DNA of 64,000 nucleotides, taken from the NCBI RefSeq assembly GCF_958298935.1, contig NC_084929.1, positions 2,108,001 through 2,172,000 on the forward strand. Reading direction: 5' to 3'. Made by a program: the position numbers and the translations under genes. Shown here piece after piece: positions 10,660 to 21,141 of the stretch (positions within the stretch are counted from its first letter, which is position 1; the number at the start of each line of letters is the position of its first letter). This DNA is from Phragmites australis (lineage: Eukaryota; Streptophyta; Magnoliopsida; Poales; Poaceae). The notes beneath the pieces are model-generated. The model did not search any database and was not told where the DNA came from. It saw only the letters and a program-made list of their open reading frames with translations.

Positions 10660-13214
10660 TGAAAGTACAATGATGTCGCCTAAAGGGGGTGAATAGGCGT
10701 TTTTATAAAAGTTTGCCCCCTTTTACTAGTTGACCTAAACTTGCAGCTGAAATAAAACTAACATATTTTTCACAAGTAAAAAACCTAAATATGTTAGGCT
10801 TAACTAGTGCACAATCACCCTAAACAAGTGTGAATGTTACAATCCTAGAGTGACAAAGATTATTCAAATCTAGCCATGTATACAAGAAACACCAATTGAA
10901 ACCAATCGGATGTTCCAATCCTAGTGATCGGATATTCCGATCTATTCAAAATAGCTAGAATGAATATCACGAAATTAACTCAAAGCATGTACATACAAGT
11001 ATACAAGCGTGAATATCGATGTAATGCATAAGAGTAAGGAAACGCAAAGACAAATGATTTGTACCGAAGCTCGGATATCCACAGATCTTTTTCAAACATT
11101 TTCCTCACGAGGTCGCACACATGCACTCCTCGTCTCCACTATGGCCAACTCTTCCTCCACTCCGGAGATGGTGAGTTCCGCTACCACTTTCAGGCCTCCT
11201 CACAATCTTTACTTGAGCCGTTTAGGAGATGGTGGTCTCCAAGAGTAACAAACTTCCGAACTCGCGAACGATTAACGCCAAGTGCTCAAACACACGCAAC
11301 TAATACGACACGTGCGAGCAATCCAAGCTCCACACACCTCACTCTATCCTCACTAAGCCACAAAGGCTTGATTATCACAAAATCTTGATAGAGAGGGGAG
11401 GGGAGCACTCAAAGGTGGAACACCAAGTTCTAACACCTATCACAAGCAGCACAAAGCCAGCCAAAACGTCAGCCCCACACAAGGAGTCAAAGGGTACTTA
11501 TACCCCCACTCTGAAAAAACTAGCTGTTGGAAAGATTCTGCGCTAATCGGAACTTTCGATCCCTAGAATCCCAACGGTCGAAAACTAGCTGTTACAACCT
11601 TTTCCAGCACACATTGGATGTTCCGATCTACACATCAGAACTTTCGATCAGTTCAAAATAACATATTTGAACTTCACAGACCAACCTAGATCTGGTGAAA
11701 ACTACACATCAGAACTTCCAAGTAAAAACAAACTCCTAACTGAGAACCCAAACTCGGCACAAGACCAAAGATTCCGATCACAATCGGAACATCCGATCAC
11801 CACATTGGAACTTCTGATTAACTCCCACACAATTAACTGAGAACACCAAGTTCTCAACAAATCGGACAATCTGACCCATGCCGGAACATCCGATCGACAC
11901 ACCAGAACTTCTGGTACCTATCACTCAGCAACCCGAGAACACCAAGTACTTAGAGACCGAACTATTTGACCCTAATCAGAACATCCGATCCTAGCACTGG
12001 AACTTCCGATACACACAGACTTTTGTCAACAAAGGCACTCTAGGAACTTTCTGAAACACACATCCGATACTTTCACGAGTTTAATCACTAGAGATTAAAC
12101 TAGATACATGGCATACCACAAGCTACAAAGGCCAACAACAACAAATAGTTAATCTAAAACACCTTTTAGATACCCCAGACTTATAAAGTAAACTCTCAGC
12201 ATAAACACATCTCGCACAAAGCACATGGTTTGAGCACTCGACACAATAACCGAGCAACGCTTTCGGCAGTCCCTCTTGATAGTATGGCTATCGATCTTAT
12301 AACCCGATCTCCTATCAAATTCCTTGAGATAGGCAAAACTAGAAAACATATTTTATTTATACTTTTTCCTTGAGCAATCCCGTCAGACTTGATGAACACA
12401 TCATCCTAGTCCCGATGCTTCTTTTATGCTTGTCATCAACTCTTCACTTGAGTTTGATGACGATATTCATCCTCGCTTACCTTCTCGATCTTCTCTTGAT
12501 CTTTCGGAAGCTTAATAGAGCTCTCTTGATGGCTTCCCACTCACGAAGCATAGGAGACTTCACTCTTTGTGTCATCTTCAATTTGATTCACCACCAAGAT
12601 ACGAACCGCAAGCATCAAATATATAAGTTATCCACTAAGTTTGTCTTGATCTTACTCTTTCAACTTAGCATATTGAGTACCTCAATTCAACTCATGTGTT
12701 CTTATGGAACATAGCCTCAACTCACTTTCAAGCACAAAGCACATGTGTTAGTTCATAAAATTCAATTGACAACTTTATACTTTAAGTAACTTGATCTTCA
12801 CAAGTAACTTGGTCTTCACTTTTATTGTCACTCTTTATATGGAACCTAACCCCACTCACTCAAGCACATAACACATGGATTAATCCATAAAACACAATTA
12901 ATAATCTCATACCTTTAGTCACTTAATCTCCACAAGTAACTTTGCTTTCATGCTTATTGTCAATCTTATTGAGGCTATACTCAACTTTCGAGGTCTCTTC
13001 CACTTTAGCTTCTTCTGCATCACATGAGCATCATCTAGAACTCATTGATCTCGATACATATCTCTTGATCTTCATAGTATTAATCTATGAATCCATGCTC
13101 AATCCACCATGCATCACATATGAAACAACCTACTAATAATTCTCAACACAATTGTTAGTTCATAGGTATTATCATTAATTATCAAAACCATATCTAGGGC
13201 TAGATGAACCTTCA
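10660..13214 (-). mobile_element. Nested 2.55-kb solo LTR, TSD ACCAT
   Basis: It runs from TGAAAGTACAATG at 10660 to GAACCTTCA at 13214 and is flanked by identical ACCAT pentamers at 10655-10659 and 13215-13219. The ends are TG...CA, and both read TGAA(A/G)GT inward. There is no coding sequence. The sequence beside the 10660 end (GATGTCGCCTAAAGGGGGTGAATAGGCG region) is a common grass LTR terminus, and I think the natural orientation is minus. It sits inside the gag frame of the surrounding element, so it is the younger insertion. Confidence 0.85.
10900..12080. repeat. Dispersed palindromic ATCGGA-NNN-TCCGAT-like motifs
   Basis: Within the nested LTR, variants of the palindrome GATCGGATATTCCGATC recur about a dozen times (for example near 10905, 10928, 11552, 11610, 11640, 11775, 11795, 11885 and 11980). 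They are usually half- or near-palindromes of the form CGGAACATCCGATC or CGGAACTTTCGATC. They resemble the GGTCTGACCGCC arrays of the other long LTR in design, though not in sequence. Confidence 0.6.
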
Positions 13215-14057
13215 ACCATCACGTACGATAGTCGACGCACAGAGGGTGGAGAAACCGGCAAAGCAGGTGGCATCACTGGTGGTTGTGGGGAAGGAGAAGA
13301 TGACACCAAGATTGTGGGTGAAGACTGCAGCATCAAATCCTCCACTTGTGTCGGGGCAATGGCCGTCGTCACGCCATGCAAGCCCTTGCTTGTCGGTTTA
13401 GCAATGGTCGGGCGCAGCATGGATGACGACGACAAAGATGGCGTTGATGCTGTCGATGAAGACAACACCGATGCCGTCAGTGATGCTGTCATGACCAGCA
13501 CCTTTGCTGGTGCCGTAGTGGATGTAGGCGATGCTGCCAGTGAGGACGATGTCGATGCTGCCTGTGAGAACGTCGATGCCGCTGGTGATGCTGTATTGAC
13601 CAGCACCGATGCTGGTGTTGTATCGGCTGCAGGCGGTGCCACCGTAGCTGGCCCAAACTGGCGACTGATGGCTGCGACAAAACCCCTCCAAGTTGGCACT
13701 CCACGGTTCCGTTCCATCTTGCAGTACCACTGATATGCGATGCCAGTCAGTTTAATGATGCGATCCACACCTTTTCCTCCTCAACAGTATGGCTTGCATG
13801 AAAGAACACATTGCATTTGTCCAACCACAGCAACAGATTTCATTCCCATCAAATTCCGGAATGCGGATATTGCGCACTCCGACGGGTGCCAGGGCGATGT
13901 CCTTGCCGAAGCTAGTACTGACCTCCAACTGCTCTGTGTGCAGATGGTTGAAGGTGCGAAGCTTATCACTGCTTGTCTCCACCATAGCCTGGAGCTGATC
14001 TAGCTTGGACTTGATGTCCTCCATGACCGACAAGCTTCCCATGGAAAGTTGAAGCAC
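13215..14057 (-). pseudogene. Frameshifted gag-like gene of the LTR element
   Basis: On the minus strand an ORF from 14057 encodes a coiled-coil-like N-terminus (MEDIKSKLDQLQAMVETS) and the retroelement-gag entry motif IRIPEFDGNE. It then shifts frame near 13768 and continues as RIIKLTGIAYQWYCKMER and VPTWRGFVAAISRQFGP, the typical Gypsy gag pattern. A long Ala/Ser/Thr/Pro-rich tail follows until the nested LTR cuts it at 13214. It would form the virus-like particle coat for RNA packaging. The gag identity rests on those motifs. The frameshift and insertion make it inactive. Confidence 0.75.
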
Positions 14058-14143
14058 TGATGATTGGTTTGTGGTGGAAGGAGGTGACCGAAGCAGTGGT
14101 GTTTAGCAGGGAGGGCGATGGCTGCAGGTGCGGCATCAAATGT

Positions 14144-14156
14144 CTCTAATACCAAA
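14144..14156 (-). other. Primer binding site (tRNA-Met type)
   Basis: The minus-strand sequence TTTGGTATTAGAGACA directly follows the upstream LTR. TGGTATTAGAGAC differs by one base plus a tail from the standard plant initiator-Met primer site TGGTATCAGAGC. Confidence 0.8.
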
Positions 14157-14470
14157 TGATATGGATTGACTAAGTTAGATGGAATAGCAGAAAGAAACTG
14201 GCTAATCGCCCTCCTCTCGAAGGCTCTCACTGCTCTTTAAGTTTCTTCTTGCTTGCCTATTGACGTGACATGAACGGGCATTATATAGCTGGCTAGGACT
14301 CCACTAACAAATCTAATCCAGTCCTAACTAACCAGATCTGCTGACAATCTTATCTGATCATGACTATGACTCGAAGGCAACTAATGATCCTATCTCCTAG
14401 CTTTCCTGGCGTGTGGTGCTTCTGCTTCCTCGACATGCACCGCCAAACAGGTCTGAAGCCGCCCATAACA
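14157..14470 (-). repeat. 5' LTR (314 bp) of the gag-only element
   Basis: This is the partner of 9462-9769. On the minus strand it is the upstream LTR, followed by the primer binding site. The target duplication TTTAG follows at 14471-14475. Confidence 0.9.
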
Positions 14471-14849
14471 TTTAGGTAGCTATTTATTAGCAATAAACGT
14501 GTCAAAACAATATCAGAAAAACGGTGAGCACTACGTTTTTCTTGTACAATTTTCAGGCCTTTCACTACATAGTATTCTTTAAACAAAGTCTAGATCCTTT
14601 ATCGCCCGATGGAAGCTACGTATATTGTATTGCCGATGGAAGCTACGTATATTATATTGGCATCGATGCCATCAGGAGATCACGCCAGAGCTCGTATGCT
14701 GAAATTCTTGCGTGTCCATTTCGTCATCGTCTGTAACCATTCCCAGTTAAGATTTCATGCGAGCTATATAATACATGTCTACGCGCATCCATGGTGATCG
14801 CGTACAGTGCTGCGGCACCCCTCGTGGATAGGTAGCTAGACAGATAAAC
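14471..14849 (+). promoter_or_regulatory. Upstream region of the DUF247 gene, with TATA box and tandem repeat
   Basis: The stretch between the LTR element and the DUF247 start holds a TATA-like CTATATAATA at 14764-14773, about 80 bp before the ATG, which is a plausible core promoter. A ~27-bp unit containing GATGGAAGCTACGTATATT is repeated in tandem at about 14608-14660. The LTR element's insertion 380 bp upstream limits the native promoter unless the elements now supply part of it. Confidence 0.55.
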
Positions 14850-16346
14850 ATGGCCGGGGACGACATCACGGTGCACGTGGAATGGCTGGCGCGCCGCCTG
14901 AGGCAGCAGCAGGAGGACGCGGCGGCGACGGAGCAGCACCGGATCACGGTGACCACCCACCGCGTGTCCCGAGTCCCGGTCCAAGTCCGCGACAAAAACC
15001 CGGACGCATACACGCCAGGGCTCGTCGCCATCGGCCCGCTCCACGCCAGGGCCGCCGAGCGCGGGCTCCAGCAGGGCAACCGGCTCAAGATGGCCTACCT
15101 CAACAGCCTCATCTCCCGCGGCCACCCCGACCCCGCGGACCACCTCGCCGTCATCCAGAGCTACATCCGCCTGGTCGCGGCCCGCGAGCAGGAGGCCCGC
15201 GCCATGTACGCCTCCGAGGACGTCGATGACATCACGGCCGACGACTTCATCCAGATGCTGGTGCTCGACGGCTGCTTCGTCATCGAACACCTCGTCAACG
15301 TCTTCATTGGCCTGGAGGAGCCGTCGCTGCACGCCATGCCGTTCGGCCCCGCGCAGCTCTCCGTGGACCTCATCCTCGCAGAGAACCAGGTACCGTTCTT
15401 CGTCCTCGTCGACCTGATCAAGAGCACCAGACTGCCGGAATTCAACTCCACAGGCTACGACCCGCCGGTCCTGCTCATGAAGCTGGTGCTGTTCTACCTC
15501 GCCGGAGAGAAGGGCCGCGACATGAGCGAGGGACTGCCGAACGCGGACGGCGTCTCCCATATGCTGCATCTGCTCCACGCGATGGTCACCGCGGCGCGCA
15601 CCAGGTGGGAGCCGCCGCCGCGCATCAAGGACACCGCGGTGCTGGTGATGGCACAGGAGGTGGCGCGGCTGCTGTGGCGCCTCTCGCTGCTGCTCCTGGT
15701 GCCGTTTCTGTACCCGACCCTGCGCGGAGAGCGCCGGTGGAGCGCGAGATACTTGCGGGACGACCTGCCGTCGGCGAGCGACCTGAAGCGGATGTGGGTG
15801 CTGTTCGAGAAAGCGCGCGGCGGCAGGAGCAACAAGGCTGCGGCGGGCATCGCGTCGGTGCTGGGCCCGGTGCCGCTGGCCGTGAAGCTTACGCACGAGG
15901 AGCTGCGTCTGCCGCAGCTGCGGATCGAGTTCCGGACGGCACCGCTGCTCCTGAACCTGATGGCGTTCGAGCAGTGGGCGGGGGACGTGTCGGCGTACGC
16001 GTGTCTCATGGCGAAGATGGTGCAGTCCGCGGAGGACGCAGGGGTGCTGGTGGCGGCGGAGGTGGTGCAGAGCAGCACGGCGGGGAGCGAGAGCAAGGAG
16101 AACGTGGCGCGGCTCTTCCGGCAGGTGGGCACCGCGAGCGATGCGGCGGGGGAGCTGGAGAAGAGCTATCTGGGGGAGATGCTGGGGAAGCTGTGGGAGC
16201 GGAGCCGGCACCCGATCTTCAGGATGTGGGCGGACGTTCAGCGCAACTACTTCAACGAGCCATGGGCCATCGTCGCCGAGATCGTCGCCTTCGTCACCTT
16301 CGTCTTTAACATACTCCAGATCTACGCATCCTTTAAGCATAAATGA
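14850..16346 (+). CDS. DUF247 family membrane protein (498 aa, intronless)
   Basis: A single uninterrupted GC-rich frame encodes 498 residues, the usual length for plant DUF247 (UPF0481) proteins. Family hallmarks in order are the N-terminal SRVPVQVRDKNPDAYTPG and VAIGPLH (about residues 33-60), FIQMLVLDGCFVIEHL (about 135-150), LILAENQVPFFVL (about 175-187) and, in the C-terminal half, VKLTHEELRLPQLRIEF. A hydrophobic segment near the end (AEIVAFVTFVFNILQIY) is a single C-terminal membrane anchor, as the family expects. The biochemical role is unknown. In grasses, specialised members at the S and Z loci act in gametophytic self-incompatibility, but most copies have other or unknown roles and nothing here assigns this one to S or Z. 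I chose the first ATG after the TATA box; it gives the conserved N-terminus. The long minus-strand frame across it is only a high-GC shadow. Confidence 0.9.
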   Translation: MAGDDITVHVEWLARRLRQQQEDAAATEQHRITVTTHRVSRVPVQVRDKNPDAYTPGLVAIGPLHARAAERGLQQGNRLKMAYLNSLISRGHPDPADHLAVIQSYIRLVAAREQEARAMYASEDVDDITADDFIQMLVLDGCFVIEHLVNVFIGLEEPSLHAMPFGPAQLSVDLILAENQVPFFVLVDLIKSTRLPEFNSTGYDPPVLLMKLVLFYLAGEKGRDMSEGLPNADGVSHMLHLLHAMVTAARTRWEPPPRIKDTAVLVMAQEVARLLWRLSLLLLVPFLYPTLRGERRWSARYLRDDLPSASDLKRMWVLFEKARGGRSNKAAAGIASVLGPVPLAVKLTHEELRLPQLRIEFRTAPLLLNLMAFEQWAGDVSAYACLMAKMVQSAEDAGVLVAAEVVQSSTAGSESKENVARLFRQVGTASDAAGELEKSYLGEMLGKLWERSRHPIFRMWADVQRNYFNEPWAIVAEIVAFVTFVFNILQIYASFKHK

Positions 16347-17337
16347 ACAAGAAACGATTCAGAGATCAATAACACTGCATGCTGACTACTAGCTACTCCA
16401 TCATCATACAAGAGGAGGGTTCGTCATATCTTAAAAAGAAAATCCTGGAAACTGAAGACATACAGCCTTGCGCATAACTGGATGAAGCAATGCATAATAG
16501 TTAGCCTTCCCGCGAGCGAGGAGGGAATCAAGCTGCCTTTCTAGGTCTTATCCAGTTACACTCACACGTCATCATATATACGCGGACCGGACCATATGGA
16601 TCTCTACTGCTTAAAAAATGTACAGTACATCGTATCTTCGTATGGTTCGCTCCCGTCCGTCCTTGTTCCGCTCGTCCGTCCGCACGCACGCCAATCCCGC
16701 GCGCCTCTGGGCCGCCGCACGCGCCAGCCCACTCCCCCCCCCCTCCCCTCCGAGCGCGCCCCCTGCAAAACCGCGCCGCCCTACTGCCCCCCGCACGACC
16801 CCGCGCGCGATCCAGCAGCCGATCCAACCGACTCGCCGCCCGCACCACCCCGCCGGCAACGGCGTTGCCGCCTAGACCACCGTGCCGTCCTCCTCCTGAC
16901 CTCCTCCGCGCCGCCCTCTTCACCGCACTCCATAGCCAAGGATCCGAACGCCGCATCTCTTCCTCTCCTCGGCCCCACGCACGCGCGCTCGCGGGGGAAG
17001 GCGGATACGGGGTGGCCGTGGCGGAGGCTGGCGCCCTGCGGGCTCCCTATTCATCTTCGTCCCCACTGATGGGTGCCATCTGATCCCCGAATTCGGCGCC
17101 GCCAAACCCCCTCCTGGCCAGCGCCACCGCCGCACCCTCGAGGTCTCCGTCCACCGAAGCACGCGCGGTCTGCCAGATGGAGCACGACCCCTCTAAACCG
17201 GCGTTCAAGGACGGCGCCGCGCGCCAGCTATACCTGGTCCATCTCCTCGCCCCTCTTTCCTTCTCCGCCCGAAATTTCAGTGATCTAACCGGATCCAGGC
17301 CTAATGCTGCTGCGATCCCTGATTTCTGCTGTGGCAA
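16347..17337. other. 3' flank of DUF247 gene and GC-rich unassigned region
   Basis: 16347-16600 is ordinary 3' flank. 16600-17290 is very C-rich with several short open frames but no domain I can name. An ATG at 17177 (MEHDPSKPAFKDG) might begin a short 5' exon of the chimeric gene that follows, since it ends before a possible intron to 17338. It does not match the N-terminus of a peroxisomal carrier, which should begin with a PLQTVNTRQQ repeat. Confidence 0.4.
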
Positions 17338-19217
17338 GTGGTGAAGCACGAGGGATGGGAGCGCCTGTACGGCGGCCTCATGCCCTCGCTCGTGGGCACC
17401 GCGGCCTCGCAGGTTTGTTCGCTCATTGATTGATTCACCAGCTTCCTGCCTTGCTTTGGGATGGTCGATATGCATCTGAATCGTCAAGGGCGTTTGCGCG
17501 AATTCTAATTGCTTTGTCTATTAGGGTGTCTACTACTACTTCTACCAAATATTCCGGAACAGGGCAGAGGCGAAGGCCCTTGAGCGATCCAGGAGAGGGC
17601 TTGGCGATGGGTCAGTCGGGATGCTCCAGTCTCTCACTGTCGCTGCCCTGTCTGGGTAATTGGAATTTAGCTGAGCACCTTCTGTTGACGTAAACATTGC
17701 ATTGTCTACTCCCAGGCATAATTATTGTAACTTGTGTGGTTATCAACCTTATGTGTTGTTTGCTCAATTTATCTCATTATTTTTTCACAGCTGCATCAAT
17801 GTACTGCTCACAAACCCAATTTGGGTTGTTGTTACACGAATGCAAGTAAGCAAATGCACAGTTTGATTTTTTATTTTCCCTTATCAGCTACCTGCTTTGA
17901 GTGGAAAACGTTTAGCAACACATTTGAGGTATAACAATTCGTTCTCTTCTGCAGACACACAAAAAGGCAAACAAACAGCAAAGCCCTCAGGGTTTGACAT
18001 GTGCTCTTGACAAGGCCCTCCAAGCTGCTACAACTGAAAACACCCCTTACAAAACTATTGATGTTGTATGTAACTCACAACATTTCTCCTGTAGGATAAA
18101 ATACTCTGTTCGTTCTTAATAACAATTCATTTCTCCTGTAGGACAACATACTCTATTAGTGCAATTATACATTGCCAATTACCGTGTCCCTTTTTTGAAA
18201 AAAAAAAATGGAAAACCTGTACCACAGCTGTGATATAGACTATAAGCAGATAATCATCATGCAAATCAAATGGTTCCTGTTAGCAATGTGTTATATTTGC
18301 ATAGGGGGACGAATGGACCTGGAGAGTGCCCTGTTGCGATGAGCACTAGAGGAACAAGCGAAATAATATTAATTTTGGAAGACGAAGAACAATGTATTTC
18401 ATGCTTTTCACTAGAATCTGTTTTTTTATTGTAAGGCTTCCATGGTATATTTGATCTTAACATAATGCCGCATGCAACTGCAAATGACTATACATTAGTT
18501 TGGAGGATGGTTGTTTGACTTGGTCTAGCTGCAGGTTAAGGAGCTTTACAAAGAAGCTGGAGTGCTGGGCTTCTGGAAAGGGGTAGTTCCATCTCTAATT
18601 ATGGTAAGTCACTGTTGTTCACCTTTTCTTTTGCTTAATAGTCTTACAATGGAGGTTTCACAATTTCATCTGTTATAGGTTAGCAATCCTGCAATTCAGT
18701 TCATGTTGTATGAGACTCTTCTGAAGAAATTGAAGAAGAGACGGGCCTCAAATTTGAAGGGAGCTGATGGACTGACTGCTCTTGAAGTAAGCTTTTGCTT
18801 TTCCAGTGGTAGAGATTGCCTCTACTGATTATTAGGACCAATACCAGTTCAATTAATATGGATGTATAAAAGAGAATAAGTTGTAACTCATTCAAGTCCA
18901 ATACAATAAGGCAAGAAGACATAGTAGGGGGTTGCTCATGAGTTGTGCGTCTGTGTTCAGATTTCCAGTCCAGGAGCAAATAACAAGTATCACTCTTCTT
19001 TGTTCAAATAGGTTACTGTCAATTATCTGTTGGGAAAATTGGGAAAGACTTACGCAGACACAGTTGGTGTGGTCAATCTTGGTGGTGGATCTGTCCAAAT
19101 GGCATATGCTATCCCAGAGAAGGACACAGGAAAGGCTCCTAAACCATCCGATGACGAAGATTCATATGTGAAAAAGCTCTTCCTCAAAGGAACCACATAT
19201 TATCTATATGTTCACAG
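17338..19217 (+). pseudogene. Chimera: peroxisomal NAD carrier (PXN-like) middle exons joined to an apyrase exon
   Basis: Six exons match the middle of plant peroxisomal NAD+ carrier PXN, a mitochondrial-carrier-family protein: 17338-17412 (VVKHEGWERLYGGLMPSLVG), 17525-17655 (GVYYYFYQIFRNRAEAKALE), 17791-17845 (NVLLTNPIWVVVTRMQ), 17955-18065, 18535-18603 (AGVLGFWKGVVPSLIM) and 18679-18786 (VSNPAIQFMLYETLLKKLKK). The normal first repeat and the third repeat (LLGA..K.GATV.TYPL) are absent. Instead the next exon, 19012-19217, is from a GDA1/CD39 apyrase, an NTP/NDP-hydrolysing enzyme, with the ACR4-like motif [14 protein letters not shown] and [18 protein letters not shown]. The carrier exon ends and the apyrase exon starts in phase 0, so a spliced fusion would stay open. 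The introns are retained, so capture was from genomic DNA. A Helitron-like end lies downstream. No transporter or apyrase activity is expected. Confidence 0.8.
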
Positions 19218-20073
19218 GTTAGTGTTACAAAATTATTGAGGTTTTGAAGCTTGCTCTGTTTATACGATAAAATCTTCTACTTTGAAAACCATGTGTCAGT
19301 CGTAATCTAAGGTATAAAAACAAATTACTCTTCAAAATCCATTTAAGCTCCCGATGGTGGTAGACTCCTGCAAATCCCTTGTTTGGATTTATAGGCAGAC
19401 ACCGTAAGTTGCTGAAAGTGCCGTAGTTCTTTAAGTAGCTACTTGAGGGGATTCTTATTTAGAGACCAACACAGAAATAGCACAATACTTATGGCCAGAG
19501 CAACCTTAAGGGCATCCCTACCTTATACGTAAAAATGCAACCTAAAAAGAAGTCTGGTAGTCTCTAGAATAGCCTAATGTCAAGCTGTTACACATTCAGC
19601 TTGCTTTTGTAACATGTTTATATGAACTGTTTTTTATTTTCGTACTATTTGTCCATGACTATTGGTAATGTTAGTCGATTGACGCATAACACATTATTTT
19701 TATAAGCTCATCATTAACGTTCAGTGCCTAATATTTATCTATATATCGTGATTGAATATTTTTGGAGTGATTTGTATGCCTATAACAACAGCTGCTAGAT
19801 GAACTACTAAAGTTTTTAAAGCCGAGTTGCTCGCTTTGGTTGCACGTCTTGATGAACAAATTTGTTTGTTTGCACTTTGTTTGTCTGCGCATGTGGTACG
19901 AGCTCGACGTATTGTTCTTGAAACTTGGTGAGTTAGGTTCTGCCTTTCGAGGTATCCTTGTCTCCTCGCTTTTCCTTTGAATTGTGTAGGGCTATGACTA
20001 TGAGAAACTGAGTGACACTTGGTACTGCAATATGAAGTCGATGGCGACACATGTTATCTCGTGAAATTTTCGG
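19218..20073. other. Non-coding sequence between apyrase exon and Helitron-like end
   Basis: AT-rich sequence with no open frame of note. Under the Helitron interpretation it is the 3' part of that element. Confidence 0.4.
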
Positions 20074-20104
20074 TTGCCGTTGCAACGCATGGGCAATTAA
20101 CTAG
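20074..20104 (+). mobile_element. Helitron-like 3' terminus (hairpin plus CTAG/T)
   Basis: The imperfect stem TGCCGTTGCAACGCATGGGCA is followed by ATTAA, then CTAG at 20101-20104 and a T. This matches the Helitron 3' rule (short hairpin, CTRR, insertion before T). It lies 0.9 kb downstream of the carrier-apyrase exons, on the same strand. I could not identify the 5' TC end upstream. It is therefore a probable, not proven, boundary for a gene-capturing Helitron. Confidence 0.55.
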
Positions 20105-20699
20105 TATGTATCATATCATGTATTCATGTATGCATATACCTACCTCGCGATCAATCACCTTATTTCTTCTTATCTTCTTACCCCATATATGCATGCATGC
20201 TTAGGGCACTGCTTCCACTTATAGAAAGATGAATATATTACGATAATTATAAATGTCATTGAGCCTCGTAGGTGTGTTTGTATAGAGTACATGACTTGGA
20301 TCGCAAGATAATTCTAGATATAAGACTGAATCGTATCAGACAGATTACAATCAAATCATATCCTACCAGAACATTCGGTATATTCTAATGACTACTTAGT
20401 GTATTGTACCTGTTACTGCGCACGTACTATACCCGGCCCCGTCCATGTGTTTCTCACATCCTCCTGCTACAGCACACAAGCAGCAAACTACACTGCTAGA
20501 ATGTACTGCTATGGTACTAGCTAATAATATAACGCTGCTTTCATTTTATTGCCTTTCGAACTCAAGGTATGGCAAGTATTTTAATTAAGCTAGTTTGCCG
20601 ACGATGTAATAAGACCAAATAAGCATCGTACGTTAAGAGTGTCGTTGTATTACTAGGTGTCAACAAGGAGATCTCACGTAATAGTCTCTCCCCGTTTTA
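20105..20699. other. Gene-free spacer
   Basis: I see no coding sequence or structured repeat between the Helitron-like end and the LINE fragment. The LINE's 5' limit is uncertain and may lie near 20650. Confidence 0.4.
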
Positions 20700-21141
20700 T
20701 GCGGAGTCACAACATTTTACAGCGTTGACCACCATGGCGTTATTGCCAAACAGCCATCTCACCACAGGGTACCCCACAAGCCTTCTCTCAATGGTGGAGG
20801 CACTACATTTCCTCAACGCCACCAGCCTTTCGGCAGAGACTCCAAAGCCTCATGCTCCTCACCTTTTGGCATCTTTGGAAAGAACGGAACCAAATATGTT
20901 TTGGAGAACACTTACCTCTCCATCAACACCTTAAGCGCTCTCATCAAGGAAGAGTTCAATCTTTGGGTGGTCGTGGGCACCAAACTGTCTTAGCAACTGA
21001 GTCTGCGCTTTGTATAGCTTGTACATATACGCTTAGATAGCTTTTCTTTTTCTTTGTTTTGGTTCTGTTTCCGGATATGTACTGGCCTTTTTTTTTCCTA
21101 ATGAATGAAACGCAGCTCTTCTGCTTTAAAAAAAAAAAACA
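20700..21141 (+). mobile_element. 5'-truncated L1-type LINE, 3' end with poly(A)
   Basis: A frame around 20785-20990 encodes LMLLTFWHLWKERNQICFGE, the conserved C-terminal stretch of plant L1 ORF2 proteins. A stop and a 3' UTR with TATAGCTTGTACATATACGC and AATGAATGAAACGCAGC follow, then a poly(A) run at 21127-21140. The rest of ORF2 is absent, which is usual for 5'-truncated LINE copies. Confidence 0.75.

Larger units (their letters stand above)
9462..14470 (-). mobile_element. Complete gag-only (non-autonomous) LTR retrotransposon, TSD TTTAG
   Basis: Two similar direct repeats, 9462-9769 and 14157-14470, both begin TGATATGGATTGAC and end CCCATAACA as read on the plus strand. On the minus strand these are LTRs running TGTTATGGG...CCATATCA. 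Identical pentamers TTTAG flank the whole at 9457-9461 and 14471-14475. A tRNA-Met-type primer site (TGGTATTAGAGAC, minus strand) sits three bases inside the 14157 LTR, and a purine-rich tract (GGAGGGGTGGTG, minus) abuts the 9769 LTR. Of the 4387 internal bases, 2555 are a later solo LTR; the remaining ~1.83 kb encodes only gag-like protein. It therefore needed helper enzymes, as TR-GAG elements do. Confidence 0.9.

Noticed and set aside
14724..16340. 538-codon open frame on the minus strand across the DUF247 gene
   Set aside because: It is the GC-rich mirror of the plus-strand gene: Arg/His/Pro/Leu-rich without any domain, whereas the plus frame encodes full DUF247 motifs.
16383..16600. Helitron 5' terminus candidates (for example A|TCTTAAAAAG near 16426)
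   Set aside because: No convincing TC-start with a family motif; any choice would be arbitrary without multiple copies.
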